A stretch of DNA of 61,107 nucleotides, taken from NCBI RefSeq assembly GCF_032586235.1, contig NZ_JAWHTD010000024.1, forward strand, positions 1 through 61,107, in the 5' to 3' direction. The stretch is from Aestuariicoccus sp032586235 (GTDB taxonomy: Bacteria; Pseudomonadota; Alphaproteobacteria; Rhodobacterales; Rhodobacteraceae). The position numbers and the translations under genes were made by a program. This document shows positions 18,530 through 24,976 of the stretch, in pieces. The notes beneath the pieces were generated by a model. That model had not been told where the DNA came from. It made no database searches and saw only the letters and a program-made list of their open reading frames with translations. Each line of letters begins with the position of its first letter. Position 1 is the stretch's first letter.

Positions 18530-18583
18530 TTCTTCTTGGCAAAAATACTCCGGGGAGCTCGAGGGGCTGGCCCCTCGAGCCCG
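18530..18583. repeat. Short intergenic repeat (CTTCTTGGCAAAAATACTCCGGGG type)
   Basis: TTCTTCTTGGCAAAAATACT followed by CCGGGGAG leads into a hairpin with arms CTCGAGGGG (18558-18566) and CCCCTCGAG (18571-18579). Related copies lie at 39231-39325, 39327-39481, 49499-49576 and 58461-58518. On the minus strand it reads CCCCGGAGTATTTTTGCC, a GC stem followed by a T-run like a terminator. Here it lies in the gap between co-directional DUF1491 and recO. Confidence 0.8.
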
Positions 18584-18685
18584 AGGTCCCGCCAACGGCG
18601 GGTCCGAGATATCCAGCGCGCGCCGCAGGCGCGCTCCGCCGGATCAAGGCTTGCGCCGGGCGCGCGGGCGGCCCACGGTCACGGC

Positions 18686-19417
18686 ATGGAATGGCGTGAC
18701 ACAGGTATCCTGCTCAGCTCCCGGCCGCACGGCGAAACTTCGGTCATCCTCGAGGTGTTCACGCCATCGCACGGCCGCCATGCCGGCGTGCTGCGCGGCG
18801 GCGCCTCGCGCCGCGTCGCACCGATGCTGCAACCCGGCGCGCAGCTCGACCTGACCTGGCGCGCCCGGCTCGAGGATCACCTGGGCGCCTTCACCGCCGA
18901 GCCGTTGCGCTCGCGCGCCGCCGCCGCCATGGGCGACCGGCTGTCGCTGGCGGGCCTGAACGCGGTGGTGGCGCTCTTGTCCTTCTGCCTGCCCGAACGC
19001 GAGGCCCACGGCGCGCTCTACGATCGCACCGAAGCGCTGCTCGACCTGCTGGGCCAGACCGAGGTCTGGCCGCTGGCCTACCTGCGCTGGGAACTGGCGC
19101 TGCTCGACGAGATGGGCTTCGGGCTCGACCTGACCCGCTGTGCCGCGACCGGCGCGACCGAGGCGCTGGCCTATGTCTCGCCCCGCACCGGGCGGGCGGT
19201 GTCGGCTGTGGGCGCGGGCGACTGGGCCGACCGGCTGCTGCCGCTGCCGCCGGTGCTGCGCGGCGAAGGGCCAGGCGACGACGCCGAGGTGCTGACCGCG
19301 CTGAAAACCACCGGGTATTTCCTGGAAAACCGGCTCGCCCCGGACCTGCGCGACCGGCCCTTACCGGCGGCGCGCGGCGCCTTCGTCGACCGGTTCAGCC
19401 GCCGGGTACGCGGGTAA
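18686..19417 (+). CDS. recO: DNA repair protein RecO
   Basis: Loads RecA onto single-stranded DNA with RecR in recombinational repair. The 243-aa protein begins MEWRDTGILLSSRPHGETSV, the typical OB-fold start. The fold spans 1-80, with EVFTPSHGRHAGVLRGGASR at about 23-42. A helical middle domain and a C-terminal part contain CAATGATEALAYVSPRTGRAV, where only one of the usual zinc-ribbon cysteines is present. It belongs to the era-recO cluster. The last 23 nt overlap the 3' end of the convergent META lipoprotein gene. Confidence 0.94.
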   Translation: MEWRDTGILLSSRPHGETSVILEVFTPSHGRHAGVLRGGASRRVAPMLQPGAQLDLTWRARLEDHLGAFTAEPLRSRAAAAMGDRLSLAGLNAVVALLSFCLPEREAHGALYDRTEALLDLLGQTEVWPLAYLRWELALLDEMGFGLDLTRCAATGATEALAYVSPRTGRAVSAVGAGDWADRLLPLPPVLRGEGPGDDAEVLTALKTTGYFLENRLAPDLRDRPLPAARGAFVDRFSRRVRG

Positions 19418-19790
19418 AGACCATCTCGGCCCCCTCCGGGTTCGACAGGATCAGCAGATCGCCCGCGACCTCGGCCAGCGTCATCGCCTGCAACGCCGCA
19501 ACGAGCCGCGCCTCGGCCGCCAGCTCGGGACAGGCGCGCCGCGTCATGGCCGGCCCGGTCAGGTCGAACCACGGGTAGGGGGCCGTCTGAGCCCCGGTGA
19601 ACCGGTTGCACGGCCCCTGCCCCGTCACCCGCCCCGGCGCGGGAAACTGCAAGGATAGCGGCCCGTCGGCATCCAGCCCATCGACCTCGGCCAACCGCCA
19701 GGACCCGCCCGCCGCACCATATCCGTGCAGCGTTTCATCCCCCGCGCAGCCCGCCAGAAACAGGCCCAGCCCAATGATGGCGCGTCGCAT
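19395..19790 (-). CDS. META domain lipoprotein (HslJ-like)
   Basis: A 131-aa predicted lipoprotein. The signal peptide MRRAIIGLGLFLAGC ends in a lipobox with the acylated cysteine at position 15. The mature part is a META/HslJ-like domain: GGSWRLAEVDG (28-38), the conserved GPCNRFTGAQ (59-68) and CPELAAEARLVAALQAM (86-102). HslJ-type proteins are linked to heat-inducible expression and novobiocin resistance in E. coli; their biochemical role is unclear. It converges with recO, overlapping it by 23 nt. Location is predicted to be the outer membrane or periplasmic face. Confidence 0.85.
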   Translation of the reverse strand: MRRAIIGLGLFLAGCAGDETLHGYGAAGGSWRLAEVDGLDADGPLSLQFPAPGRVTGQGPCNRFTGAQTAPYPWFDLTGPAMTRRACPELAAEARLVAALQAMTLAEVAGDLLILSNPEGAEMVFTRVPGG

Positions 19791-19861
19791 GTGACCTCCT
19801 CTTGGCGATACCCGTTCCGGGTATCTTCCTTATGTCCCGAATCCAAGTTAGGAGTAAGGCG

Positions 19862-20527
19862 ATGCGCTGGACCTTGCCCAATATCCTGACCGTGCTTCGC
19901 CTGCTCGCCGCCCCCGGCGTGGCGGTCATGTTCCTGTATTTCCATCGGCCCTTCGCGGATTGGTGCGCGCTTTTGCTGTTTATCGCCGCCGCCGTGACCG
20001 ACTGGTTCGACGGCTATCTGGCGCGCTCTTGGAAACAGGAGACCAAGCTGGGCGCGATGCTCGACCCCATCGCTGACAAGGCGATGGTGGTGATCGCGCT
20101 GATGGTGATCGTGGGCTATTCGTCGATGTCGCCCTGGCTGGTGCTGCCCGCGACCTTCATCCTCTTCCGTGAGGTGTTCGTGTCGGGGCTGCGGGAATAT
20201 CTCGGCGACACGGCGGGCACGCTGAAGGTGACGCCGCTGGCCAAGTGGAAGACCACGACCCAGATGATCGCCATCTCGGTGCTGTTCGCCCAAGGCGTCT
20301 TTGAACATTACCTCGGGATGAGCGCCTGGGGCATGGACCAGGCGCTCTTCGAGCAGATCATGGCGGGTCAGGTCGAGGATCTGCAGGGGCTGCGCTGGAA
20401 ACACGCGGGCATGGTCTGGTCCGGGCATATCGGGCTGACGCTGCTCTGGGTCGCCGCGGCGCTGACGCTGGTCACCGGCTGGGATTACCTGCAAAAGGCG
20501 GTGCCGCATCTGAGAGAGGAACGCTGA
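19862..20527 (+). CDS. pgsA: CDP-diacylglycerol--glycerol-3-phosphate 3-phosphatidyltransferase
   Basis: Inner-membrane enzyme that makes phosphatidylglycerol phosphate. The 221-aa protein contains the full CDP-alcohol phosphotransferase motif from D47 to D72: DWFDGYLAR, then eight residues, then GAMLDPIAD. Multiple hydrophobic helices surround it (about 12-30, 34-50, 75-95, 150-170 and 190-210). The chosen ATG has TAGGAG upstream and matches the family N-terminus RWTLPNILTVLRLL. Its stop overlaps the moaD start (TGATG), making a pgsA-moaD-moaE operon, a common arrangement in Rhodobacteraceae. Confidence 0.96.
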   Translation: MRWTLPNILTVLRLLAAPGVAVMFLYFHRPFADWCALLLFIAAAVTDWFDGYLARSWKQETKLGAMLDPIADKAMVVIALMVIVGYSSMSPWLVLPATFILFREVFVSGLREYLGDTAGTLKVTPLAKWKTTTQMIAISVLFAQGVFEHYLGMSAWGMDQALFEQIMAGQVEDLQGLRWKHAGMVWSGHIGLTLLWVAAALTLVTGWDYLQKAVPHLREER

Positions 20528-20772
20528 TGGATGTGCTCTATTTCGCCTGGGTGCGCGAACGCATCGGGCTACCGAAGGAACGGGTGGACAGCGAGGCCGC
20601 GACGGTGGCCGATCTGGTGGCCGAACTGAGCGCCCGCGAGGACCGTTATGCGGCGGCCTTCGCCGACCTCAGCGCGCTGCGGGTGGCCCTGGACCAGGAA
20701 CTGGTGGATTTCGACGCGCCTCTTGCCGGTGCGCGCGAGGTGGCGTTCTTTCCGCCGATGACCGGGGGCTGA
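20527..20772 (+). CDS. moaD: Molybdopterin synthase sulfur carrier subunit
   Basis: Small ubiquitin-like subunit of molybdopterin synthase. It carries the thiocarboxylate sulfur on its C-terminal glycine. The 81-aa protein begins MDVLYFAWVRERIG and ends with the required FFPPMTGG, the di-glycine tail. It overlaps pgsA by 1 nt and is followed 4 nt later by moaE, its catalytic partner. Confidence 0.95.
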   Translation: MDVLYFAWVRERIGLPKERVDSEAATVADLVAELSAREDRYAAAFADLSALRVALDQELVDFDAPLAGAREVAFFPPMTGG

Positions 20773-20776
20773 GCGG

Positions 20777-21220
20777 ATGCGCGTGGTCGTGCAGCAAGAG
20801 CCCTTCGATTTCGGCGCCGAGGCGGCGCGCTTTGCCGACGGGCGCCACGACATGGGCGCGGTCGTGACCTTTACGGGCATCGTGCGGGATCTGGCCGGTG
20901 GCGATCTCGACGCGATGGAGATCGAGCATTACCCCGGCATGACCGAAAAGGCGCTGACCGCCATCGCCGAAGAGGCCGTGGCGCGCTGGAGCCTTGGCGA
21001 CGCGCTGGTCATCCACCGCTATGGCCGCATGGCGCCGGGCGAGCGGATCATGATGGTGGCCACCGCCGCGCCGCACCGCAAGGACGCGTTCGCGGCGGCG
21101 GAGTTCCTGATGGACTATCTGAAATCCCGCGCGCCGTTCTGGAAAAAGGAACACGGCCGCGCCGGTGCGGGCTGGGTGGCCGCCAAGGACGAAGACGAAG
21201 CAGCGTTGACCCGCTGGTAG
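20777..21220 (+). CDS. moaE: Molybdopterin synthase catalytic subunit
   Basis: Catalytic large subunit that adds the dithiolene sulfurs to precursor Z (cPMP), making molybdopterin. The 147-aa protein has GAVVTFTGIVRD (about 32-43), the HRYGRMAPGERIMMV segment (about 78-92) and the active-site lysine pattern LKSRAPFWKKE (about 115-125). It is the last gene of pgsA-moaD-moaE. No molybdoenzyme gene is in the window. Confidence 0.96.
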   Translation: MRVVVQQEPFDFGAEAARFADGRHDMGAVVTFTGIVRDLAGGDLDAMEIEHYPGMTEKALTAIAEEAVARWSLGDALVIHRYGRMAPGERIMMVATAAPHRKDAFAAAEFLMDYLKSRAPFWKKEHGRAGAGWVAAKDEDEAALTRW

Positions 21221-21259
21221 CGGCGCGGCGCGCGATGGCAGCTTGCCAGCTTGCAGGTC

Positions 21260-21278
21260 TGGTCATATGATCTGACCA
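21260..21278. promoter_or_regulatory. Palindromic FadR/GntR-type operator
   Basis: TGGTCA-TATGATC-TGACCA is a perfect 6-bp inverted repeat with a 7-bp spacer, centred about 33 nt upstream of the FadR-type regulator gene. TGGTC...GACCA half-sites are typical of FadR-subfamily GntR regulators, so autoregulation is likely. A further TTGGTC half-site lies at about 21289. Confidence 0.65.
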
Positions 21279-21301
21279 ATTTCCTTTATTTGGTCGCGCT
21301 C

Positions 21302-22072
21302 ATGCCCTTTCGCCCCGTTCAATCCGAAAAGCTGTCGAGCGCGGTGGTGCGCCAGATCGAGCAGTTGATTCTGCGCGGCGTCCTGCGCCCCGGCGAACGC
21401 CTGCCCTCGGAACGCGAGCTGTCGGACCGGCTGGGCGTGTCGCGGCCCAGCTTGCGCGAGGCGGTCGCCGAATTGCACGAACGCGGGCTTTTGACCAGCC
21501 GCGCGGGGGCGGGGATTTTTGTGGCGGATGTGCTTGGCTCGGCGTTTTCGGACGCGCTGGTCAAGCTCTTTTCGGACCATGACGAGGCGGTCTTCGACTA
21601 CCTGTCGTTCCGCCGCGACATGGAGGGGCTGGCAGCCGAACGCGCGGCGTCGCTGGGCACCGAGACCGATCTGAAGGTGATCCAGTCGCTTTTTGACAAG
21701 ATGGAAGCCGCCCATGCCAAGCGCAATCCGGCGGACGAGGCGCGGCTGGACGCGGATTTCCATCTCGCGATCATCGAGGCCAGCCATAACGTGATCATGC
21801 TGCACATGATGCGGTCGATGTATCAGCTGCTGCGCGAGGGCGTGTTCTACAACCGCCAGATCATGTTCAAGCAGCGCACGACGCGCAGCACGCTGCTGGA
21901 CCAGCACCGCGCCATCAACGACGCGCTGCAGGCCCGCGATCCGAAAGCGGCGCGGGCCGCGGTCGAGGCGCATCTGAGCTTTGTCGAGGATGCGCTGCGC
22001 AAGGACCGCATCAACGAAAAGAACGAGGACATCGCGCGCCAGCGCTACGAACGGGTGCAGAACCGGGCGTGA
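21302..22072 (+). CDS. FadR-subfamily GntR transcriptional regulator
   Basis: A 256-aa regulator. The N-terminal winged helix-turn-helix covers about 8-75 (VRQIEQLILRGVLRPGERLP, then SERELSDRLGVSRPSLREAV). The C-terminal FCD ligand-binding helical domain covers about 95-235, with metal-site-type residues in LDADFHLAIIEASHN (about 153-167). The layout matches PdhR/LldR/FadR proteins, which sense organic acids or acyl-CoA. The start MPFRPVQSEKLSS was preferred to an upstream GTG-type start because the perfect palindrome at 21260-21278 then lies in the leader. The target genes are not evident from neighbours; the next gene is convergent. Confidence 0.9.
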   Translation: MPFRPVQSEKLSSAVVRQIEQLILRGVLRPGERLPSERELSDRLGVSRPSLREAVAELHERGLLTSRAGAGIFVADVLGSAFSDALVKLFSDHDEAVFDYLSFRRDMEGLAAERAASLGTETDLKVIQSLFDKMEAAHAKRNPADEARLDADFHLAIIEASHNVIMLHMMRSMYQLLREGVFYNRQIMFKQRTTRSTLLDQHRAINDALQARDPKAARAAVEAHLSFVEDALRKDRINEKNEDIARQRYERVQNRA

Positions 22073-22083
22073 CGCGAGGGGGC

Positions 22084-22104
22084 GGTGCGCCGTGAAGGCG
22101 CACC
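22084..22104. terminator. Hairpin between convergent genes (REP-like)
   Basis: GGTGCGCC (22084-22091), loop GTGAA, GGCGCACC (22097-22104), followed by CTACGG. It lies in the 52-nt gap between two convergent genes. There is no T-run, so it is more like a REP-type palindrome that may also slow transcription from either side. Confidence 0.45.
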
Positions 22105-22124
22105 CTACGGTGTCGCGAGAATTT

Positions 22125-22886
22125 TCAGAACATCACGCAGTCGGCGGCGGGCGGCAGCGGGTCGGACCCGGGCGGCAGGGTCGGCGTGTAATCGAAGGCG
22201 GCGATCCGCGCGCCGCTGTCGAACGCCACGAAAAGCTGGTTCGAGCCGGGACGGATCGCCACCCCCTCGGGATCGGTGCCGTATTCCAGCAGCGACGCGG
22301 TGGCCAGCAGCGTGCCCTCGGCGTCGAATTCGTAAAGGCTGTTGCTGCCTTCCCAATCGTCGACGATCAGCAGGTGGCCGGTGCGCGGGTCGCGGGCGAT
22401 GCCCTGCGCCTCGGTCAGAGGCGGATCGAGCGTCAGCGTGTTGATCCGGCGCAGCAGCTGCCCATCCGGGGTGAACCAGCTGAGCCGCTCGGGGTCGTCC
22501 TCGACCGTGATGACGCTGCCGTCGGCGTCGATGGCGATGCCCTCGGTGTCGGCCCAGCCGTCTGAGACGCGGAACGGCTCGCCGAGCGCCTCGCCGTTCT
22601 TGGTCAGGCGCTGGAACGCACCCATGCCGTCGGCCACCAGCAGGTCGTTGCCCTCGAGCGAGATCGCCTTGATGCGGCGCAGATCAGACGAGATGCGCCG
22701 CAGTTCGAGGCCATCGAGCGTCACGAGAACCGCCTCGGGTCCCTCGTTGGCGATCCAGAGGCCGCAGAAGGCCGGATCGTAGTCGAGACTGGCCGGCCGG
22801 TTGAGCGCGTAGGTATTGGTCAGCCGCAGGTCCAGGGCGGCGGCCGGTGCCGCGAGAAGAAGGGCGATCAGGCAGGTTGTGCGCAT
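22125..22886 (-). CDS. Secreted beta-propeller protein (SdiA-regulated/NHL-like)
   Basis: A 253-aa protein with a Sec signal peptide (MRTTCLIALLLAAPAAA, cleavage near residue 18). The mature domain is built of repeats of about 45 residues, each with an aspartate-rich turn: ASLDYDPAFCGLWIANEG, AISLEGNDLLVADGMG, TEGIAIDADGSVITVEDD, AQGIARDPRTGHLLIVDDWE and PEGVAIRPGSNQLFVAFDSG. This is a five- or six-bladed propeller pattern as in SdiA-regulated or NHL-type proteins. A calcium-binding or esterase-like role is possible, but no catalytic residues can be assigned. Convergent with the FadR-type gene. Confidence 0.75.
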   Translation of the reverse strand: MRTTCLIALLLAAPAAALDLRLTNTYALNRPASLDYDPAFCGLWIANEGPEAVLVTLDGLELRRISSDLRRIKAISLEGNDLLVADGMGAFQRLTKNGEALGEPFRVSDGWADTEGIAIDADGSVITVEDDPERLSWFTPDGQLLRRINTLTLDPPLTEAQGIARDPRTGHLLIVDDWEGSNSLYEFDAEGTLLATASLLEYGTDPEGVAIRPGSNQLFVAFDSGARIAAFDYTPTLPPGSDPLPPAADCVMF

Positions 22887-22954
22887 GAGGGAAATCTAGC
22901 ACGGCGCCAGCGCGCGGCCAGAGGGGAAATGCGCAGCGCCCCGGGGCGGACAAC

Positions 22955-22980
22955 AAAAAACCCGGGCGCGAACGCCCGGG
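22955..22980 (-). terminator. Intrinsic terminator of glnK-amtB
   Basis: An 8-bp stem has arms CCCGGGCG (22961-22968) and CGCCCGGG (22973-22980) around CGAA. On the minus strand it is followed by TTTTTTG. It lies 35 nt downstream of the amtB stop. Confidence 0.85.
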
Positions 22981-23014
22981 CAGTTGGTCACAAGACTGAC
23001 TGGAAGGGAGGATG

Positions 23015-24355
23015 TCAGCCTTTGGAGAATTCGGGATAGGCCTCCATGCCCAGCTCGGACATGTCGAGACCGTTGATCTCTTCCTCTTCGCCGACACGGA
23101 TGCCCATGGTGGACTTGAGGATGAACCACACGATCGCGGAGGCGACGATGGTAAAGATGCCCACGACCATGATCGAGTAGAGCTGAACCATCAGCGACGC
23201 GTCACCATTGGTCAGAACAACCGCGATGGTGCCCCAGATACCGGCGAAGAGGTGCACCGGGATCGCGCCGACGACGTCGTCGATCTTGAGCTTGTCGAGG
23301 AACGGCACTGCGAAGACCACGATCACACCGCCCACGGCACCGATCAGCGTGGCTGCGCCCAGCGACGGGGTCAGCGGCTCGGCGGTGATGGACACCAGAC
23401 CGGCCAGTGCGCCGTTCAGCACCATTGTGAGGTCGGGCTTCTTGTACATCATCTGCGACAGGATCAGCGCGGCGATGGCACCACCGGCGGCAGCCGTGTT
23501 GGTGTTGGCGAAGATACGGCTTACGTCCGCAACGTCACCCACCGTGCCCATGGCCAGCTGCGAGCCGCCGTTGAAGCCGAACCAGCCGAGCCACAGGATG
23601 AACGTGCCCAGGGTTGCCAGCGCCAGGTTGGAGCCCGGGATCGGCACGGTGCGGCCTTCCTTGGAGTACTTGCCGATACGCGGCCCAAGGATAATGGCGC
23701 CGACCAGAGCGGCCCAGCCACCGACCGAGTGCACGACGGTCGAACCGGCGAAGTCGAGGAAGCCCATCTCGTCGAGGAAACCGCCGCCCCACTTCCAGCT
23801 GGCCTGCAGCGGGTAGATGATCGCGGTCAGCACGATGACGAAGATCAGGAAGGGCCACAGCTTGATGCGCTCGGCCAGGGTGCCCGACACGATCGAGGCG
23901 GTGGTCGCACAGAACATCAGCTGGAAGAAGAAGTCCGACCCGGTGGAGGCATAGCCGTAATCGTCGGCCGCATCCGCGGTCACGCCTACGGCTTCCAGAA
24001 CGCCGGGGCCCCAGACGCCCGACAGGATGCCGTCGACGGACCAGGTGCCCAACGGATACATCAGGTTGTAGCCGATCAGGTAGTAGAAGATCGCGGCCAG
24101 CGAGAACAGCGAGATGTTCTTGGTCAGCTGCATGGTCACGTTCTTGGAACGCACCAGGCCGGCCTCGAGCATGGCAAAGCCCGCCGCCATCCAGAACACC
24201 AGGAAACCGCCGATCAGGAACAGCAGCGAGTTGAAGATGAAGACGCTGTCGGTCGAAGCGTTCACGCCGGGGACCGGGCCTTCGTCCTGCGCCAGACCCA
24301 GCGTCGGCAGCGCGATCAGCGCGGCAGCCGGGGCAAGTGTCTTAAGAAGTTTCAT
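23015..24355 (-). CDS. amtB: Ammonium transporter
   Basis: Inner-membrane ammonium channel of the Amt family, 446 aa. A cleavable signal peptide (ending near GLAQ, residue 22) precedes eleven predicted helices. The two pore histidines are visible in STVVHSVGGWAALVGA and IPVHLFAGIWGTIAV. The phenylalanine gate and substrate site fit AMLEAGLVRSKNV. The C-terminal cytoplasmic tail (GEEEEINGLDMSELGMEAY) is the part contacted by PII. It lies downstream of glnK on the same strand with a 27-nt gap, giving the standard glnK-amtB operon order. A terminator follows at 22955-22980. Confidence 0.96.
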   Translation of the reverse strand: MKLLKTLAPAAALIALPTLGLAQDEGPVPGVNASTDSVFIFNSLLFLIGGFLVFWMAAGFAMLEAGLVRSKNVTMQLTKNISLFSLAAIFYYLIGYNLMYPLGTWSVDGILSGVWGPGVLEAVGVTADAADDYGYASTGSDFFFQLMFCATTASIVSGTLAERIKLWPFLIFVIVLTAIIYPLQASWKWGGGFLDEMGFLDFAGSTVVHSVGGWAALVGAIILGPRIGKYSKEGRTVPIPGSNLALATLGTFILWLGWFGFNGGSQLAMGTVGDVADVSRIFANTNTAAAGGAIAALILSQMMYKKPDLTMVLNGALAGLVSITAEPLTPSLGAATLIGAVGGVIVVFAVPFLDKLKIDDVVGAIPVHLFAGIWGTIAVVLTNGDASLMVQLYSIMVVGIFTIVASAIVWFILKSTMGIRVGEEEEINGLDMSELGMEAYPEFSKG

Positions 24356-24382
24356 TTGTCCGTTTTCCCTTATGTCGCGCCG

Positions 24383-24721
24383 TTAGAGGGCGTCTGCATT
24401 GGTTTCGCCGGTACGCACACGCACGGCCTGTTCCACGTCGAGAACAAAGATCTTGCCATCGCCGATCTTGCCGGTCTGCGCTGTCTTGGTGATCGTCCCG
24501 ACCACCTGGTCGGTCATCGATTCCGCCACGACGATTTCGAGTTTGATCTTGGGCACGAAGTTCACCGCGTATTCTGCACCGCGATAGATTTCCGTGTGGC
24601 CCGACTGCGAGCCGAAGCCCTTGATTTCAGTCACCATCATGCCGCGCACGCCAATGTCGGTCAGTGCTTCGCGCACCTCTTCGAGCTTGAACGGCTTGAT
24701 CGTTGCAATGATCAGTTTCAC
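24383..24721 (-). CDS. glnK: Nitrogen regulatory protein PII
   Basis: PII signal protein of 112 aa that senses ATP/ADP and 2-oxoglutarate and blocks AmtB when nitrogen is plentiful. The T-loop residue Y51 (RGAEYAVNF) is the uridylylation site. The ATP-binding end has KIGDGKIFVLDVEQAVRVRTGE. The start is a GTG (GTGAAACTGATC) with AAAGGGA upstream; no ATG start is available. Pairing with amtB makes GlnK more likely than GlnB. The leader (24829-24895) is strikingly AT-rich and should hold the promoter. I could not find a convincing sigma-54 or NtrC site in it. Confidence 0.95.
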   Translation of the reverse strand: MKLIIATIKPFKLEEVREALTDIGVRGMMVTEIKGFGSQSGHTEIYRGAEYAVNFVPKIKLEIVVAESMTDQVVGTITKTAQTGKIGDGKIFVLDVEQAVRVRTGETNADAL

Positions 24722-24976
24722 CTTGGTCCCTTTCGACTGAGCAGGGACGCGCCCTGCGGTATGGGGGCAGAAAGAGCGCTTGGGACGCGGTTTGAAAGTC
24801 CGGCGGCCCGAAATTCACACTTCCGCCGGGGTTGTATGCATATTTTTTAAGCGATATATTTTTTTAGCGTAAAATTTGTGCAGCAATAATATCGTATCCG
24901 GGCGGCGCGGGCTGTCTACAACCGCCGCAAATCGGGCTATCGTGGCGAAAAGAGCAGTGTGCCGGGCAAAAAGAGC

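Noticed and set aside
23012..24850. A 612-codon plus-strand open frame antisense to amtB-glnK
   Set aside because: His/Gln/Arg-rich composition typical of an antisense shadow. The minus strand has full AmtB and PII motifs.
24722..24976. Sigma-54 promoter for glnK-amtB
   Set aside because: I looked for a TGGCAC-N5-TTGC-type site on the minus strand and found none convincing. Only AT-rich sequence is evident.
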